Shown here one piece after another: positions 25,475-35,552 of a DNA stretch of 64,000 nt. The stretch covers positions 124,001 through 188,000 of the forward strand of contig NZ_MLJO01000013.1 of NCBI RefSeq assembly GCF_001956915.1. The letters are read 5' to 3'. The notes under the pieces are model-generated. The model saw only the letters and a list, made by a program, of their open reading frames with translations. It did no database searches and had not been told where the DNA came from. Numbering within the stretch: the stretch's first letter is position 1; each line of letters opens with the position of its first letter. The stretch comes from Intrasporangium flavum. GTDB lineage: Bacteria; Actinomycetota; Actinomycetes; Actinomycetales; Dermatophilaceae. The translations under genes were made by a program, and so were the position numbers.

Positions 25475-25905
25475 CGGGAACCTCCACGGGTGGCGAGTCG
25501 GTGGCGGGCGGCGAGGGCCGCGCGGGTGAGCAGGACGCCGGCCGCGACGCCCGCGAGGGCCGCGAGCGGGGTGCCGACGAGGTAGGCGAGGGCGAGGGCC
25601 GGATGGCCGCCGTGGAGCAGCACCGTCGTCTCCGACGCGTACGTGCTGAAGGTCGTGAACCCGCCGAGGACGCCGACGCCGAGGAACGGGCGCAGCAGCG
25701 GGTGGGTGCCGCCGACCTCGACGACGAAGACCATGAGGACGCCGATGAGCAGGCTGCCGGAGACGTTGATCGACAGGGTGATCCACGGGATGCTGCCGGG
25801 CTGGGCCGGTGCGGCTTGGGCGAGTCCGTAGCGGGCGCAGGCGCCGAGGATGCCGCCGAGCGCGATGACCGGCAGGACGTGGCGGTTCGTGGGTCGTGCG
25901 GACAT
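25471..25905 (-). CDS. crcB: Fluoride ion channel FluC (CrcB), proximal copy
   Basis: 144 residues with four membrane helices. Motifs [21 protein letters not shown] and [12 protein letters not shown] are those of FluC, with the conserved Asn and Phe residues of the fluoride track. It differs from the distal copy by a longer polar C-terminus. The ATG at 25905 has AGGAGA upstream; the open frame continues further 5' but enters the riboswitch-like leader. It is the first gene of the three-gene operon. Confidence 0.95.
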   Translation of the reverse strand: MSARPTNRHVLPVIALGGILGACARYGLAQAAPAQPGSIPWITLSINVSGSLLIGVLMVFVVEVGGTHPLLRPFLGVGVLGGFTTFSTYASETTVLLHGGHPALALAYLVGTPLAALAGVAAGVLLTRAALAARHRLATRGGSR

Positions 25906-25912
25906 GCGTTCT

Positions 25913-26004
25913 CCTACCTGGACAGGCGAATTCGTCAGGTAGGGACTGTTGGCAGCGTCCGTGCTGCGGTTGTCGGCGAGCCCCACCGCCATCGGGTGGC
26001 AGTC
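25913..26004 (-). ncRNA. Candidate fluoride riboswitch upstream of fluC
   Basis: On the minus strand a possible P1 (GACTG 26004-26000 with CAGTC 25948-25944) encloses 61 bases. It contains CCACC-CGATGGC-GGTGG, then ACAACCGCAGC paired with GCTGC. The elements GATGGC and AACCGC and their order match the crcB (fluoride) motif; the canonical 3' UGAUG is not conserved. Directly downstream, CCTACCTG (25943-25936) can pair with CAGGTAGG (25920-25913), which overlaps the AGGAGA ribosome site. An extension of P1 (GUA with UAC) would compete with that hairpin, giving translational ON control by fluoride. Confidence 0.55.
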
Positions 26005-26035
26005 TACGCGGCGACCAGGCCGGGCGCGGGGACCG

Positions 26036-27067
26036 TCAGCGGACCGAGACGACGCGTCCGTCGAGGGCAGCGTCGTCGAGGGCCACGAGCCGCCCGACGA
26101 CCGGGTGGCCGGGCAGCTCGCCGACGACGAGGAGGCCGCCGGAGGTCTGGGCGTCGGCGAGCAGCACGAGCTCGTTCTCATCGACGCCCGCGGTGACGTG
26201 CGGGCGCACCCAGTCGAGGTTGCGGCGGCTCCCGCCCGGCACGTAGCCGGCTGCGTAGGACTCGCGGGCCCCGGCGACGTAGGGCACGGCCGCGGCGTCG
26301 ACGACCGCCCCGACGCCGCTGGCCCGGCACAGCTTGTAGAGGTGCCCGAGCAGCCCGAAGCCGGTGACGTCGGTGGCGCACCGGAGGCCCGCCGCGAGGG
26401 CCGCGCGCGACGCGTCGCCGTTGGGGGTCGTCATGACGGCGACGGCCTCCTCGAACACCTCGCCGGTGGCCTTGTGCCGGTTGTTGAGCACGCCGAGACC
26501 GATCGGCTTGGTCAGCGTCAGCGGGAGGCCCGGCTCACCGGCGTCGTTGCGCAGCAAGCGGTTCGGGTCGGCCAGACCCGTGACGGCGAGGCCGTACTTC
26601 GGCTCCGGGTCGTCGATGCTGTGCCCGCCGGCGAGGTGGCAGCCCGCGGCCCGGGCGACGTCGGCACCGCCGCGGAGCACCTCGGCGGCGAGGTCGAAGG
26701 GGATCCGGTCGCGCGGCCACGCGAGCAGGTTGAGGGCCACGAGCGGTTCGCCGCCCATGGCCCACACGTCGGACAGGGCGTTCGTCGCCGCGATCCGGCC
26801 CCAGTCGTAGGGGTCGTCGACGACGGGGGTGAAGAAGTCGGTGGTCGCGACGACGGCGCGGTCCCCGTCGAGGCGCACGACCGCGGCGTCGTCGCCGGTG
26901 TCGACGCCGACGAGCAAATCGGGTCCGGCCGCCGGGGTCAGCGTGCCGAGCACGCGCTCGAGCTCGCCCGGGGGCACCTTGCACGCGCAGCCACCCCCCG
27001 ACGCGTACTGCGTCAGCCGCAGGGCCGGGCCGGGGGCGGACGTCGTCGGCGTCGTCGGGGCGGTCAC
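26036..27067 (-). CDS. selD: Selenide, water dikinase SelD
   Basis: 343 residues. SelD makes selenophosphate from selenide and ATP, the selenium donor for Sec-tRNA. The N-terminal catalytic motif is YASGGGCACK with Cys27 and Lys30, so this is a Cys-type and not a selenoprotein SelD. ATP/metal motifs DTGDDAAVV and GGHSIDDPEPKYGLAV follow. The GTG at 27067 begins just before the conserved LRLTQY; a longer frame reaches into the tRNA-Sec gene and is not credible. It is divergent from tRNA-Sec and selA. Confidence 0.95.
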   Translation of the reverse strand: MTAPTTPTTSAPGPALRLTQYASGGGCACKVPPGELERVLGTLTPAAGPDLLVGVDTGDDAAVVRLDGDRAVVATTDFFTPVVDDPYDWGRIAATNALSDVWAMGGEPLVALNLLAWPRDRIPFDLAAEVLRGGADVARAAGCHLAGGHSIDDPEPKYGLAVTGLADPNRLLRNDAGEPGLPLTLTKPIGLGVLNNRHKATGEVFEEAVAVMTTPNGDASRAALAAGLRCATDVTGFGLLGHLYKLCRASGVGAVVDAAAVPYVAGARESYAAGYVPGGSRRNLDWVRPHVTAGVDENELVLLADAQTSGGLLVVGELPGHPVVGRLVALDDAALDGRVVSVR

Positions 27068-27151
27068 CTCGTCATCGTGCCACCGCAGCGACGCGGGCGC
27101 GGGCCCCGGCCGGCCCCGACCGGCGGTGGCCTGCCGGGGTAGGGTCGCCGC

Positions 27152-27246
27152 GGAGGCGTTTCCCGCCTGGTGACGGGCGCGGTCTTCAAAACCGTAGTGA
27201 CCGGGTATCCCGGTCAGGCGGGTTCGATTCCCGTCCGCCTCCGCCA
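27152..27246 (+). tRNA. selC: tRNA-Sec (anticodon UCA)
   Basis: 95 bases including an encoded CCA, the same length as the E. coli gene. The acceptor arm GGAGGCG pairs with CGCCTCC, the anticodon TCA is at 27186-27188 in a CTTCAAA loop, and the long variable arm is a perfect GACCGGG-TAT-CCCGGTC hairpin. The T arm contains GTTCGATTC. The eighth acceptor pair is a T-C mismatch. It lies between selD and selA. Confidence 0.96.
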
Positions 27247-27291
27247 CACGTTCCCATCCCGAACCGCCGAGCCCGCCCCAGGGAGGCCGCG

Positions 27292-28632
27292 ATGCAGGAC
27301 CCTCGCCGCCGGGTGCCCCGGACCGACGCGGTGCTCGCCGACGCGGGTGTCGCCGCGGCCGTCGGTCGTCTCGGCCGCGACCGGGTCAAGGCGGTCGTCG
27401 TCGAGGTGCTCGGCGCCTGCCGGGCGGGGGAGGTCGCGCCGGAGGCCGTCGTCGGCGAGGTGCTCGACCGGCTACCGCACGCGCCCACCTCGATGCGTCG
27501 CGTCGTCAACGCCACCGGCGTCGTCGTGCACACCAACCTCGGCCGGGCTCCGTTGTCCGAGGCGGCGGTCGAGGCGGTGACCATCGCCGCGGGCGCCACC
27601 GACGTCGAGCTCGACCTCGCGACGGGACGCCGCGGACGACGCGGCACGGCCACCCTCGACGCGCTCCGGCGGGCGGTGCCGGCGGCCGGCGACGTGCACG
27701 TCGTCAACAACGGCGCCGCCGCGCTCGCGCTCGTGGCCCGGGCGCTCGCACCCGACCACGAGGTCGTCGTCGCCCGCGGCGAGCTCGTCGAGATCGGCGA
27801 CGGCTTCCGCATCCCCGAGCTCGTCGAGTCGGTCGGCGCGCGGCTGCGCGAGGTCGGCACGACCAACCGGGTGCACCGGTCCGACTACGCCGACGCGATC
27901 GGCGAGCGGACCGCGTTCGTGCTCAAGGTGCACCCGTCCAACTTCCGCGTCGAGGGCTTCACCTCGAGCGTCCCGGTGTCCGAGCTGGCGACGCTCGGCC
28001 CACCCGTCGTCGCCGACATCGGCTCGGGCCTGCTCGCGCCGCACCCGCGGCTGCCCGAGGAGCCCGACGCCGACTCGACGCTGCGGGCGGGAGCCTCGCT
28101 GGTGACGGCCTCGGGTGACAAGCTGCTCGGCGGGCCCCAGTGCGGGCTGCTGCTCGGCGACGCAGACCTCGTGCACCGCCTTCGGCGCCACCCGATGGCC
28201 CGGGCGCTGCGCGTCGACAAGCTGACGCTCGCGGCGCTCGAGGCGACACTCAGCGGGCCGCCGACCCCGGTGGCGCGGGCGCTCGACGCGCGCCCCGCCG
28301 ACCTGCTCGCGCGGGCCCGGCGGATCGCCGTCGCGGTCGGCTCCGGGCTGGCGCGGGCCGTCGAGTCGCAGGGACGCGTCGGCGGCGGGGGCGCGCCCGG
28401 GGTGCCGCTGCCGAGTGCCGCCGTAGCCCTGCCCCACGGCCTCGCCGAGCCGCTGCGCCTCGGGGAGCCCCCCGTCGTCGGGCACGTCCACGACGGGCAC
28501 CTGCTGCTCGACCTGCTCACCGTGCCCGAGGACCTCGACGAGGTGCTCGTCGAGGCGGTCCGCCGGGCTGCCGAGGTCGACGCCGCCGCCGTCAGGCGTC
28601 GCGCAGGTGGATCTGCTCGCCCTGCGGGCTGA
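27292..28632 (+). CDS. selA: L-seryl-tRNA(Sec) selenium transferase SelA
   Basis: 446 residues. SelA is a PLP enzyme that converts Ser-tRNA(Sec) to Sec-tRNA(Sec) with selenophosphate. Features include VVNATGVVVHTNLGRAPLS near residue 66, the AGAT segment DVELDLATGRRGRRG, and the PLP Lys277 in SGDKLLGGPQ. It is close to full family length. Its end overlaps the 3' end of the opposite-strand regulator gene by 41 bases. selB is not in the window. Confidence 0.95.
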   Translation: MQDPRRRVPRTDAVLADAGVAAAVGRLGRDRVKAVVVEVLGACRAGEVAPEAVVGEVLDRLPHAPTSMRRVVNATGVVVHTNLGRAPLSEAAVEAVTIAAGATDVELDLATGRRGRRGTATLDALRRAVPAAGDVHVVNNGAAALALVARALAPDHEVVVARGELVEIGDGFRIPELVESVGARLREVGTTNRVHRSDYADAIGERTAFVLKVHPSNFRVEGFTSSVPVSELATLGPPVVADIGSGLLAPHPRLPEEPDADSTLRAGASLVTASGDKLLGGPQCGLLLGDADLVHRLRRHPMARALRVDKLTLAALEATLSGPPTPVARALDARPADLLARARRIAVAVGSGLARAVESQGRVGGGGAPGVPLPSAAVALPHGLAEPLRLGEPPVVGHVHDGHLLLDLLTVPEDLDEVLVEAVRRAAEVDAAAVRRRAGGSARPAG

Positions 28633-29197
28633 AGAGCGACAGCAGCTCGACCGGGTGCTCGGTGGCGCTGCGCATCGAGTGCGGCGTGCGGGTCTCGAAC
28701 TCGGCGGCCTCGCCCTCCTCGAGCACCGTGACCGTGTCGCCGAGCCGCAGCTCGAGGCTGCCGCCGAGCACGTACACCCACTCGAACCCGTCGTGCCGCT
28801 GCTGCTTCGGGGTCGTGCGACGCCGCCCGGGCAGGAGCAGCTTGAACGCCTGGACGCCGCCCGCGCTGCGGGTCAGCGGGATGAAGACCATGCCGCCGCG
28901 GCGCACCGGTCTCGGGTGGACGCGCGGGTCGCCGGAGGGCGGGGCGCCGACGAGGTCGTCGAGCGGCACGCGGTAGGCCCGCGCGAGCGGCAGGAGCAGG
29001 TCGAGCGTCGGGCGGCGCAGGCCGGACTCGAGCCGCGAGAGGGTGCTGACGCCGATGCCGGTCTCGGCCGAGACGTCGGCGAGCGTGCGGCTGCGCTGGG
29101 TGCGCAGGTGCCGCAGCCGGGGCGCGACGGCCTCGAGCGCCCGGTCGATGTCGTCGCTGCCGTCGGCGTGGTCGTGGTCGGCCGGTGTCGCACCCAT
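28592..29197 (-). CDS. XRE-family regulator with cupin sensor domain
   Basis: 201 residues. A helix-turn-helix lies near residues 25-83 (RTLADVSAETGIGVSTLSRLE with RRPTLDLLLPLARAY), and a cupin domain lies near residues 105-198 (GFEWVYVLGGSLELRLGDT). Such proteins bind operators as dimers and sense a small ligand in the cupin. It is divergent from the methyltransferase gene with an inverted repeat between them. CATCCT 6 bases before the ATG may be a -10 for a leaderless mRNA. Confidence 0.9.
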   Translation of the reverse strand: MGATPADHDHADGSDDIDRALEAVAPRLRHLRTQRSRTLADVSAETGIGVSTLSRLESGLRRPTLDLLLPLARAYRVPLDDLVGAPPSGDPRVHPRPVRRGGMVFIPLTRSAGGVQAFKLLLPGRRRTTPKQQRHDGFEWVYVLGGSLELRLGDTVTVLEEGEAAEFETRTPHSMRSATEHPVELLSLFSPQGEQIHLRDA

Positions 29198-29216
29198 GGC
29201 GGCAGGATGCCCCGGC

Positions 29217-29244
29217 CTTGCTGTTCCTGCAAGCGGTCTTGCAG
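29217..29244. promoter_or_regulatory. Operator-like inverted repeats between regulator and methyltransferase
   Basis: CTGCAAG-CGGT-CTTGCAG (29227-29244) is a perfect 7-base inverted repeat, and an overlapping CTTGC (29217-29221) pairs in the same sense with GCAAG. It is the most likely binding site for the divergent XRE-cupin protein and lies 20-60 bases from both start codons. Confidence 0.65.
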
Positions 29245-29274
29245 CCGTGGCCGGGCGCGGGTGACCATCGGCTC

Positions 29275-29973
29275 ATGACGAGCGACGCGCACCAGCACCA
29301 CCCCGGCCGCAGCGGCCACCACCCCGACCGGCACGGCGACCGCCCGAGCGACCCCGCGCAGTTCTGGGAGCAGCACTACGGCGCGCTGGCCGAGGACTGG
29401 GGGACCCGCCCAAACGCCTCGCTCGTCCGGCTCGTCGAGGAGCACGCCGTCGTGCCGCCGGGCCCGGGTGCCCCCGCCCTCGACCTCGGCGCCGGGCACG
29501 GCGGTGACGCGGTGTGGCTCGCGGCGCGCGGGTGGAGCGTCACCGCCGTCGACGTGTCGACCACCGCCCTCGGACGCGTCGACGCGCTCGCCGCGGCGCA
29601 CGCCGTCGGCGACGCTGTCACGACCGAGCGCCACGACCTCGCCGCATCGATGCCACAGGGCCCGTTCAGCCTCGTCACCGCGTCGTTCTTCCAGACCCCG
29701 CTCGACCTCGACCGGGACGCGGTGCTGCACCGCGCCTCGCGGACCGTGGGCCACGGCGGATGGCTCCTCGTCGTCGACCACGCTGCCGCGCCGTCCTGGG
29801 CCGGGCCCGACCACGGGCACGAGTTCCCCACGGCTGCAGAGACGCTCGAGGGCATCGGGCTCGGCGACGGCTGGGTCGTCGAGCGCTGTGAGCGGGTCAC
29901 CCGCACCGGCACCAGCCCCGAAGGCCAGCAGGGCGAGCTCGTCGACAACCTGCTCGTCGCCCGTCGGCTCTGA
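29275..29973 (+). CDS. Class I SAM-dependent methyltransferase (TehB/TPMT-like)
   Basis: 232 residues. The His/Asp-rich N-terminus is followed by FWEQHYGALAEDWG. Motif I is ALDLGAGHGGDAVWLAARG with the acidic residue of motif II in VTAVDVS, and a post-motif ASFFQTPLDLD. The layout resembles TehB-type methyltransferases, which detoxify tellurite and related compounds, but no substrate can be read from sequence. The ATG at 29275 was preferred to a more upstream start that would cross the operator. Confidence 0.8.
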   Translation: MTSDAHQHHPGRSGHHPDRHGDRPSDPAQFWEQHYGALAEDWGTRPNASLVRLVEEHAVVPPGPGAPALDLGAGHGGDAVWLAARGWSVTAVDVSTTALGRVDALAAAHAVGDAVTTERHDLAASMPQGPFSLVTASFFQTPLDLDRDAVLHRASRTVGHGGWLLVVDHAAAPSWAGPDHGHEFPTAAETLEGIGLGDGWVVERCERVTRTGTSPEGQQGELVDNLLVARRL

Positions 29974-30007
29974 CCCGGTCGCCGGGCCTGTTCGGACCGA
30001 GGCGTTG

Positions 30008-30081
30008 CGTCAGTGCTCACCCTGAGTGAGCACTGACGTAGGGCTCGCTACGTCAGTGCTCACTCTCGCTGAGCAGTGACG
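30008..30081. terminator. Two related palindromes at convergent 3' ends
   Basis: A 13-base-pair hairpin (30008-30020 with 30026-30038, core CGTCAGTGCTCA) lies between the two convergent genes. A second copy of the arm starts at 30051 and pairs, with one mismatch, with 30070-30081, overlapping the last codons of the MFS gene. The first is a good bidirectional terminator. Confidence 0.7.
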
Positions 30082-31345
30082 GAGCCGACCCCCGGCCGAG
30101 GTGGTCGCCGCTGCTCCGGCCGAACCGCCACATCGCGACCGCCCCGGCCAGCGGCCCGGGCGCGAGCAGGAGGAAGGCGAACTGCCACCCGACGCGGGCC
30201 GCGAGCACCGCGGCCAGCTGGATCGTCACGACGGTGAGGGCGAAGCCGATCGCGGTCTGCACCGTCAGGGCCGTGCCGACGAAGCGCTGGTCCACGCTCT
30301 CGCTCAGCGCGGTCGAGAAGACCCCCGAGTCGGCGATGACGGCTGCACCCCACACGGCCAGGAACGGCACGAGGGCCTGCTGCGGCCAGGTGAACGCCCA
30401 CGGCGAGGCGAGGCAGCAGGCGCCGCTGACCACGAGGGCCGAGGTCGCCGCGAACGAGCGCCCCCGCCGGTCGGCGAGGACACCCCCGACGAGCGCACCG
30501 ACCGCGCCGGCGAGCCCGATGACGGCGAAGGTGAGCAGGCTGACGGCAGGGCCCGGTCCGCCCCGGCCGGACGCCTCGCGTCCGGCGACGAGGAAGGCCG
30601 ACAGCCAGGTCCAGAAGGCGTAGAGCTCCCACATGTGACCGAAGTAGCCGAGGTTGGCGAGCCGGGGGCGGCGTTCCCGGAAGACCTCGAGGGCGTAGCG
30701 GGCGTGCGGGCGGGCGGATGCGCTGAGCAGCGGCCCCGGGCGCACGAGCAACCACGCGATGCCGGCGGCGACGAGCGTGATCGCGGCGGCGACGAGCATG
30801 ACGCCGCGCCACGGCAGCGGCCCGACGCTCGCGACGAGGTGCGGCATCGCCGACCCGAGCGTCAGCGCGCCGATGAGCACGCCGAAGGCCCGCCCACGGC
30901 CGTCCGAGCCGACCCACGAGGCCGTGAGCTTCATGCCGACGGGGTACACGCCGGCGAGGAAGAACCCGGTCAGGGCCCGCAGGGGGACGGCAGTGCCGGG
31001 ACCGTGCGCGGCGAGCGCGAGCACTGCCGTGCACACGGCAGCCCCGAGCGCGCTCGCGGCCATGAGCCGCTGCGGGAGCACCCGGTCGGCGAGGCCCAGC
31101 GTGCTCGAGGTGACCGCCCCGACGGCGAAGCCGACCTGCACCGACGCCGTGAGCCACACCGCGGCGGTCGTCGACAGGGCCCACTCGGTGCGCAGGCTCG
31201 GCGCGATCGCCGTGGCCGAGAACCACACCGCGAGGCCCAGCACCTGCACCAGGGCCACGAGCCGCCGCTGGCCACGGGCCGAGAACCGCGCCCGGCCCGG
31301 GACGAGCGGGCCCGCGTGTCCGGGGTCGTCCGCGCGCTGCTGCAT
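30053..31345 (-). CDS. MFS transporter
   Basis: 430 residues with about 12 membrane segments and an Arg-rich N-terminal tail. The loop after helix 2 and the helix-4 segment FFLAGVYPVGMKLTASWVG resemble nitrate/drug-type major facilitator proteins. No substrate is evident. The ATG at 31345 was chosen; an ATG 24 bases upstream is also possible. The last residues (SLLSESEH) are encoded by the second palindrome at 30051-30081. It is co-directional with the sigma gene but separated by a terminator hairpin. Confidence 0.85.
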   Translation of the reverse strand: MQQRADDPGHAGPLVPGRARFSARGQRRLVALVQVLGLAVWFSATAIAPSLRTEWALSTTAAVWLTASVQVGFAVGAVTSSTLGLADRVLPQRLMAASALGAAVCTAVLALAAHGPGTAVPLRALTGFFLAGVYPVGMKLTASWVGSDGRGRAFGVLIGALTLGSAMPHLVASVGPLPWRGVMLVAAAITLVAAGIAWLLVRPGPLLSASARPHARYALEVFRERRPRLANLGYFGHMWELYAFWTWLSAFLVAGREASGRGGPGPAVSLLTFAVIGLAGAVGALVGGVLADRRGRSFAATSALVVSGACCLASPWAFTWPQQALVPFLAVWGAAVIADSGVFSTALSESVDQRFVGTALTVQTAIGFALTVVTIQLAAVLAARVGWQFAFLLLAPGPLAGAVAMWRFGRSSGDHLGRGSAPSLLSESEH

Positions 31346-31384
31346 GCCGACACCATGGCACGACGTCAAAGCTCGCGCGCCGGG

Positions 31385-31408
31385 GCTCGCGCGCCCGGTC
31401 GCGCGAGC
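31385..31408 (-). terminator. Terminator hairpin after the sigma factor gene
   Basis: A perfect 9-base-pair inverted repeat (GCTCGCGCG / CGCGCGAGC) with a 6-base loop lies directly after the stop of the sigma gene and before the MFS gene. Confidence 0.55.
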
Positions 31409-31411
31409 GCG

Positions 31412-32251
31412 TCAGGCGATCCGCTCCCGCAGCGTCTGCAGGACGCGTCGGAGCGAGCGCGACACCTGCATCTGGCTCACCCCGAGCGCCTCGCCGATCT
31501 CGCGCTGGCTCAGGTCGTCGACGAAGCGGCGGTGCAGAAGGTCACGGTCCGCCGTCGACAGGTGGCGCACGGCGGAGCCGATGGTGACGCGGTCGTCGGC
31601 GCCGTCGAGATCGACGTCGTCGCAGGCGATCCCGCGCTCCATGGGCTGGTTGTCGTCGTCGCGGACGCGCTGCTCCAGCGGGTCGGCGTGGAAGTACCGT
31701 CCGGTCGCGACCGCCTCGCGCACCTCCGAGGCCGTGCTCGAGAGCGACTGCGCCAGCTCGGCGTCGGTGACCGGGCGCCCGAGGTACTGCTCGAGGCGCT
31801 CGCGCTCCGCGGTGGCGTCGGCGCGCAGCTCCTGGAGCCGACGCGGTGGGCGCACGAGCCAGGCCCGGTCGCGGAAGTGGCGCTTGAGCTCGCCGGTGAT
31901 CGAGGGCACGGCGTAGGCCGCGAACGACGGGCCGGCCCCGGGTCGGTAGCGCGACACTGCCCCGACGAGGGCGAGGCGGGCGACCTGGACGAGGTCGTCC
32001 TGCTCGACGCCGCGCCCGGAGTACCGGGCCGCGAGCGTCGCGCAGAGGTCGAGGTAGAGCACGCAGATGCGTTCGACGACGGCGTCGTGCGCCGCCGGCG
32101 TCACCGCCCTCGCCAGCTCGGCGAAGAGGGCGTCGGTGACCGCGTCGCGGTCGGTGTGCGTGGCCGTGCGGGTGCTGTCGGGCCCGGACGGCACGCCGAC
32201 TGGCGTGCCACGGGGCGGGGGAGGGGTGGACCGGTCGGCGGTAGGCGCCAT
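31412..32251 (-). CDS. SigB/SigF/SigG-type RNA polymerase sigma factor
   Basis: 279 residues. Region 2 (about residues 55-120) includes QDDLVQVARLALVGAVSRYRPG and SFAAYAVPSITGELKRHFRD, the signature of the SigB/SigF group; region 3 is near residues 125-185; region 4 ends the protein (LSQREIGEALGVSQMQVSRSLRRVLQ). These factors usually control general stress and are held by an RsbW-type anti-sigma, but none is encoded nearby. The ATG at 32251 is preceded by GGACGAG inside a hairpin. A longer frame upstream has no sigma-like sequence. Confidence 0.93.
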   Translation of the reverse strand: MAPTADRSTPPPPRGTPVGVPSGPDSTRTATHTDRDAVTDALFAELARAVTPAAHDAVVERICVLYLDLCATLAARYSGRGVEQDDLVQVARLALVGAVSRYRPGAGPSFAAYAVPSITGELKRHFRDRAWLVRPPRRLQELRADATAERERLEQYLGRPVTDAELAQSLSSTASEVREAVATGRYFHADPLEQRVRDDDNQPMERGIACDDVDLDGADDRVTIGSAVRHLSTADRDLLHRRFVDDLSQREIGEALGVSQMQVSRSLRRVLQTLRERIA

Positions 32252-32279
32252 GACTCGTCCGTTCGATTGGGCACGAGTC
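32252..32279 (-). promoter_or_regulatory. Inverted repeat covering the sigma gene ribosome site
   Basis: GACTCGT and ACGAGTC (7 pairs, 14-base loop) end at the base before the ATG at 32251. The 3' arm overlaps the only candidate ribosome site (GGACGAG). It could be a protein operator or an RNA hairpin that limits translation. The rest of the 239-base gap to the histidine kinase gene shows no other clear signal. Confidence 0.55.
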
Positions 32280-32490
32280 GGCCTTTTGGCTGGACCGCTC
32301 TGTCCTCGACCATCGCACGCCGCGCCCCGGAACACAACATGCCGGGACGGCAGGATTGCCGCGCGACCACCCGGACCGCCACAAAGCCCCCCAGGGCATC
32401 CGTTCCGTCCCGCCGCAGGTGCGGGAGGAGGAGACTGCTGGGCAGGTCGTCCCTCACACGACGGCCGCCGCACGCGCTACTGGGGGCTCG

Positions 32491-35159
<2,669 letters not shown>

Positions 35160-35163
<4 letters not shown>

Positions 35164-35552
35164 CCCGCCCGCCCGTCGTGCTCCTCGTCGAGGACAACGA
35201 GCGCAACCTCAAGCTCGCCCGCGACGTGCTGGAGTACGCGGGCTTCACGGTCGTCGTCGCCACGACGGGGGAGGAGGGCGTCGAGCGGGCCCGGGCCTCG
35301 CTGCCCGACGTCATCCTCATGGACCTCCAGCTGCCCGGCATCGACGGGTTCGCCGCGCTCGAGCAGCTCCGCGGCCACGGCCCCACCGCGCACATCCCGG
35401 TCGTCGCCCTCACCGCCTTCGCGATGCGCAGCGACCGCGAGCGGGTGCTGACCTCCGGGTTCTCGGGCTACCTGGAAAAGCCGATCAGCGTGCGGGAGTT
35501 CCCGGCGCAGGTGCGCCGTCACCTGCCGCACCGCGACGAGGTGGAGCGCTGA
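35160..35552 (+). CDS. Single-domain response regulator
   Basis: 130 residues consisting only of a receiver domain, with VLLVEDNERN for the acidic pocket, phospho-Asp55 in ILMDLQLPGIDGF, Thr in LTAFAM and Lys in LEKPISV. It has the DivK/CheY size and no output domain, so it may act by protein contact or phosphate shuttling among the four receivers encoded in this operon. GTG start overlapping the kinase gene; its stop shares one base with the cyclase ATG. Confidence 0.93.

Noticed and set aside
24672..25905. Two crcB copies as an assembly duplication
   Set aside because: The proteins differ clearly in sequence and length; paired unlike FluC subunits are normal in Gram-positives.
27152..27246. 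N-terminal extension of selD reading through the tRNA-Sec region
   Set aside because: The tRNA has a complete fold with UCA anticodon, and the SelD family begins at the later GTG.
27292..28632. In-frame TGA (Sec) codons in genes near the selenium cluster
   Set aside because: All genes read here end at their stop codons at family-typical lengths; I saw no gene that needs a TGA read-through.
30008..30081. Palindrome pair as ends of an insertion sequence
   Set aside because: There is no transposase or space for one between or around the copies.
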